DNA of 6,106 nucleotides, from NCBI GenBank assembly GCA_004557805.1, contig SFFS01000152.1, positions 1-6,106 of the forward strand, given 5' to 3'. The position numbers and the translations under genes were made by a program. How positions within the stretch are numbered: the first letter of the stretch is position 1; every line of letters begins with the position of its first letter. Positions 5,779-6,106 of this stretch are shown piece by piece. The DNA comes from Clostridiales bacterium (GTDB lineage: Bacteria; Bacillota; Clostridia; Christensenellales; Aristaeellaceae). The notes beneath the pieces are model-generated. The model did no database searches, was not told the DNA's origin, and was given only the letters and a program-made list of their open reading frames with translations.

Positions 5779-6106
5779 TCAGCGGTTAAACTTTCTGCGC
5801 AGCCTGCGCGCCTTGGCGGCGATGCGCCGTCTTTTCAGCGCTTCGCGCGCTTCCAGCGTCAGCGTATGCGTCATCTGCCAGGCGGACGTTTCGCGCTGCG
5901 CGCGCAGATGCGGCAGCAGCCCCAGCACGCAGATGCAGCGCAGCACGGCCGACAGCACGAAAATATAATCGTACCGGTCGAACCGCAGCCCGCCCATCGT
6001 CAGGTTCAGCGCCTCCAGCCGCACGAGCGGCCCTTCCATCAGCGCGCCGCCGACAAAATTGGAAAACGCCTGCCCCAACAGCTGCGTGCTCGCGAAAAAC
6101 ACCGCC
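5779..6106 (-). CDS. Membrane transporter, probable MFS family, C-terminal part (5' truncated by window edge)
   Basis: The last 108 codons of a larger gene are visible. The frame is open to the right edge, and the GTG at 6102-6100 is most likely an internal valine. Two membrane helices are seen: VFFASTQLLGQAFSNFVGGAL and, after a short loop, YIFVLSAVLRCICVLGLLPHL. Their spacing and composition fit helices 11 and 12 of a major facilitator superfamily transporter. A cytoplasmic tail of about 40 residues follows, ending in a very basic stretch (KRRRIAAKARRLRRKFNR). The substrate cannot be told from this piece. No hairpin terminator follows the TGA, only a T-rich AAATTTATTTTTG stretch, so some read-through into the rnj leader is possible. 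Another polytopic membrane protein is possible. Confidence 0.6.
   Translation of the reverse strand, partial: AVFFASTQLLGQAFSNFVGGALMEGPLVRLEALNLTMGGLRFDRYDYIFVLSAVLRCICVLGLLPHLRAQRETSAWQMTHTLTLEAREALKRRRIAAKARRLRRKFNR

Overview
This is an ordinary chromosomal housekeeping region, most likely from a GC-rich member of the Clostridia (Bacillota). The evidence is the pairing of an RNase J gene with a YlbF-family gene and mltG, a TIGR01906/DUF1461 membrane protein, Shine-Dalgarno-led starts, ATGA start/stop overlaps and bidirectional U-tract terminators. The genus cannot be named from this sequence. I found no mobile element, CRISPR array, tRNA or rRNA.

Layout. Positions 1-2083 (+ strand) carry a tightly packed unit: the 3' end of prfB (peptide chain release factor 2), a small four-helix membrane protein resembling lipoprotein intramolecular transacylase (Lit), and tsaD (tRNA t6A synthesis). 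Both junctions are ATGA overlaps, so translation is probably coupled. Positions 2084-2241 form a convergent intergenic gap rich in inverted repeats: a 19-position hairpin without a U-tract, a small 6-bp hairpin, and a bidirectional intrinsic terminator shared by tsaD and mltG. Positions 2242-5485 (- strand) hold the unit rnj (RNase J) - ylbF-like - mltG, read from high to low coordinates with gaps of 10 and 36 nt. An extended -10 promoter at about 5710-5718 probably drives it, leaving a leader of roughly 215 nt with a perfect 10-bp hairpin near its 5' end. From 5779 to the right edge lies the 3' end of a membrane protein that looks like the last two helices of an MFS transporter.

How the genes fit together. 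The left unit combines translation termination and tRNA modification with a possible lipoprotein-remodelling enzyme. The right unit combines mRNA decay (RNase J), a small helical protein from a family linked to RNA processing and development in Bacillus, and a peptidoglycan-strand terminating enzyme (MltG). The points most worth following up are the Lit-like protein, the structured rnj leader and the hairpin-dense gap at 2084-2241. Nothing here looks like an undescribed multi-gene system.
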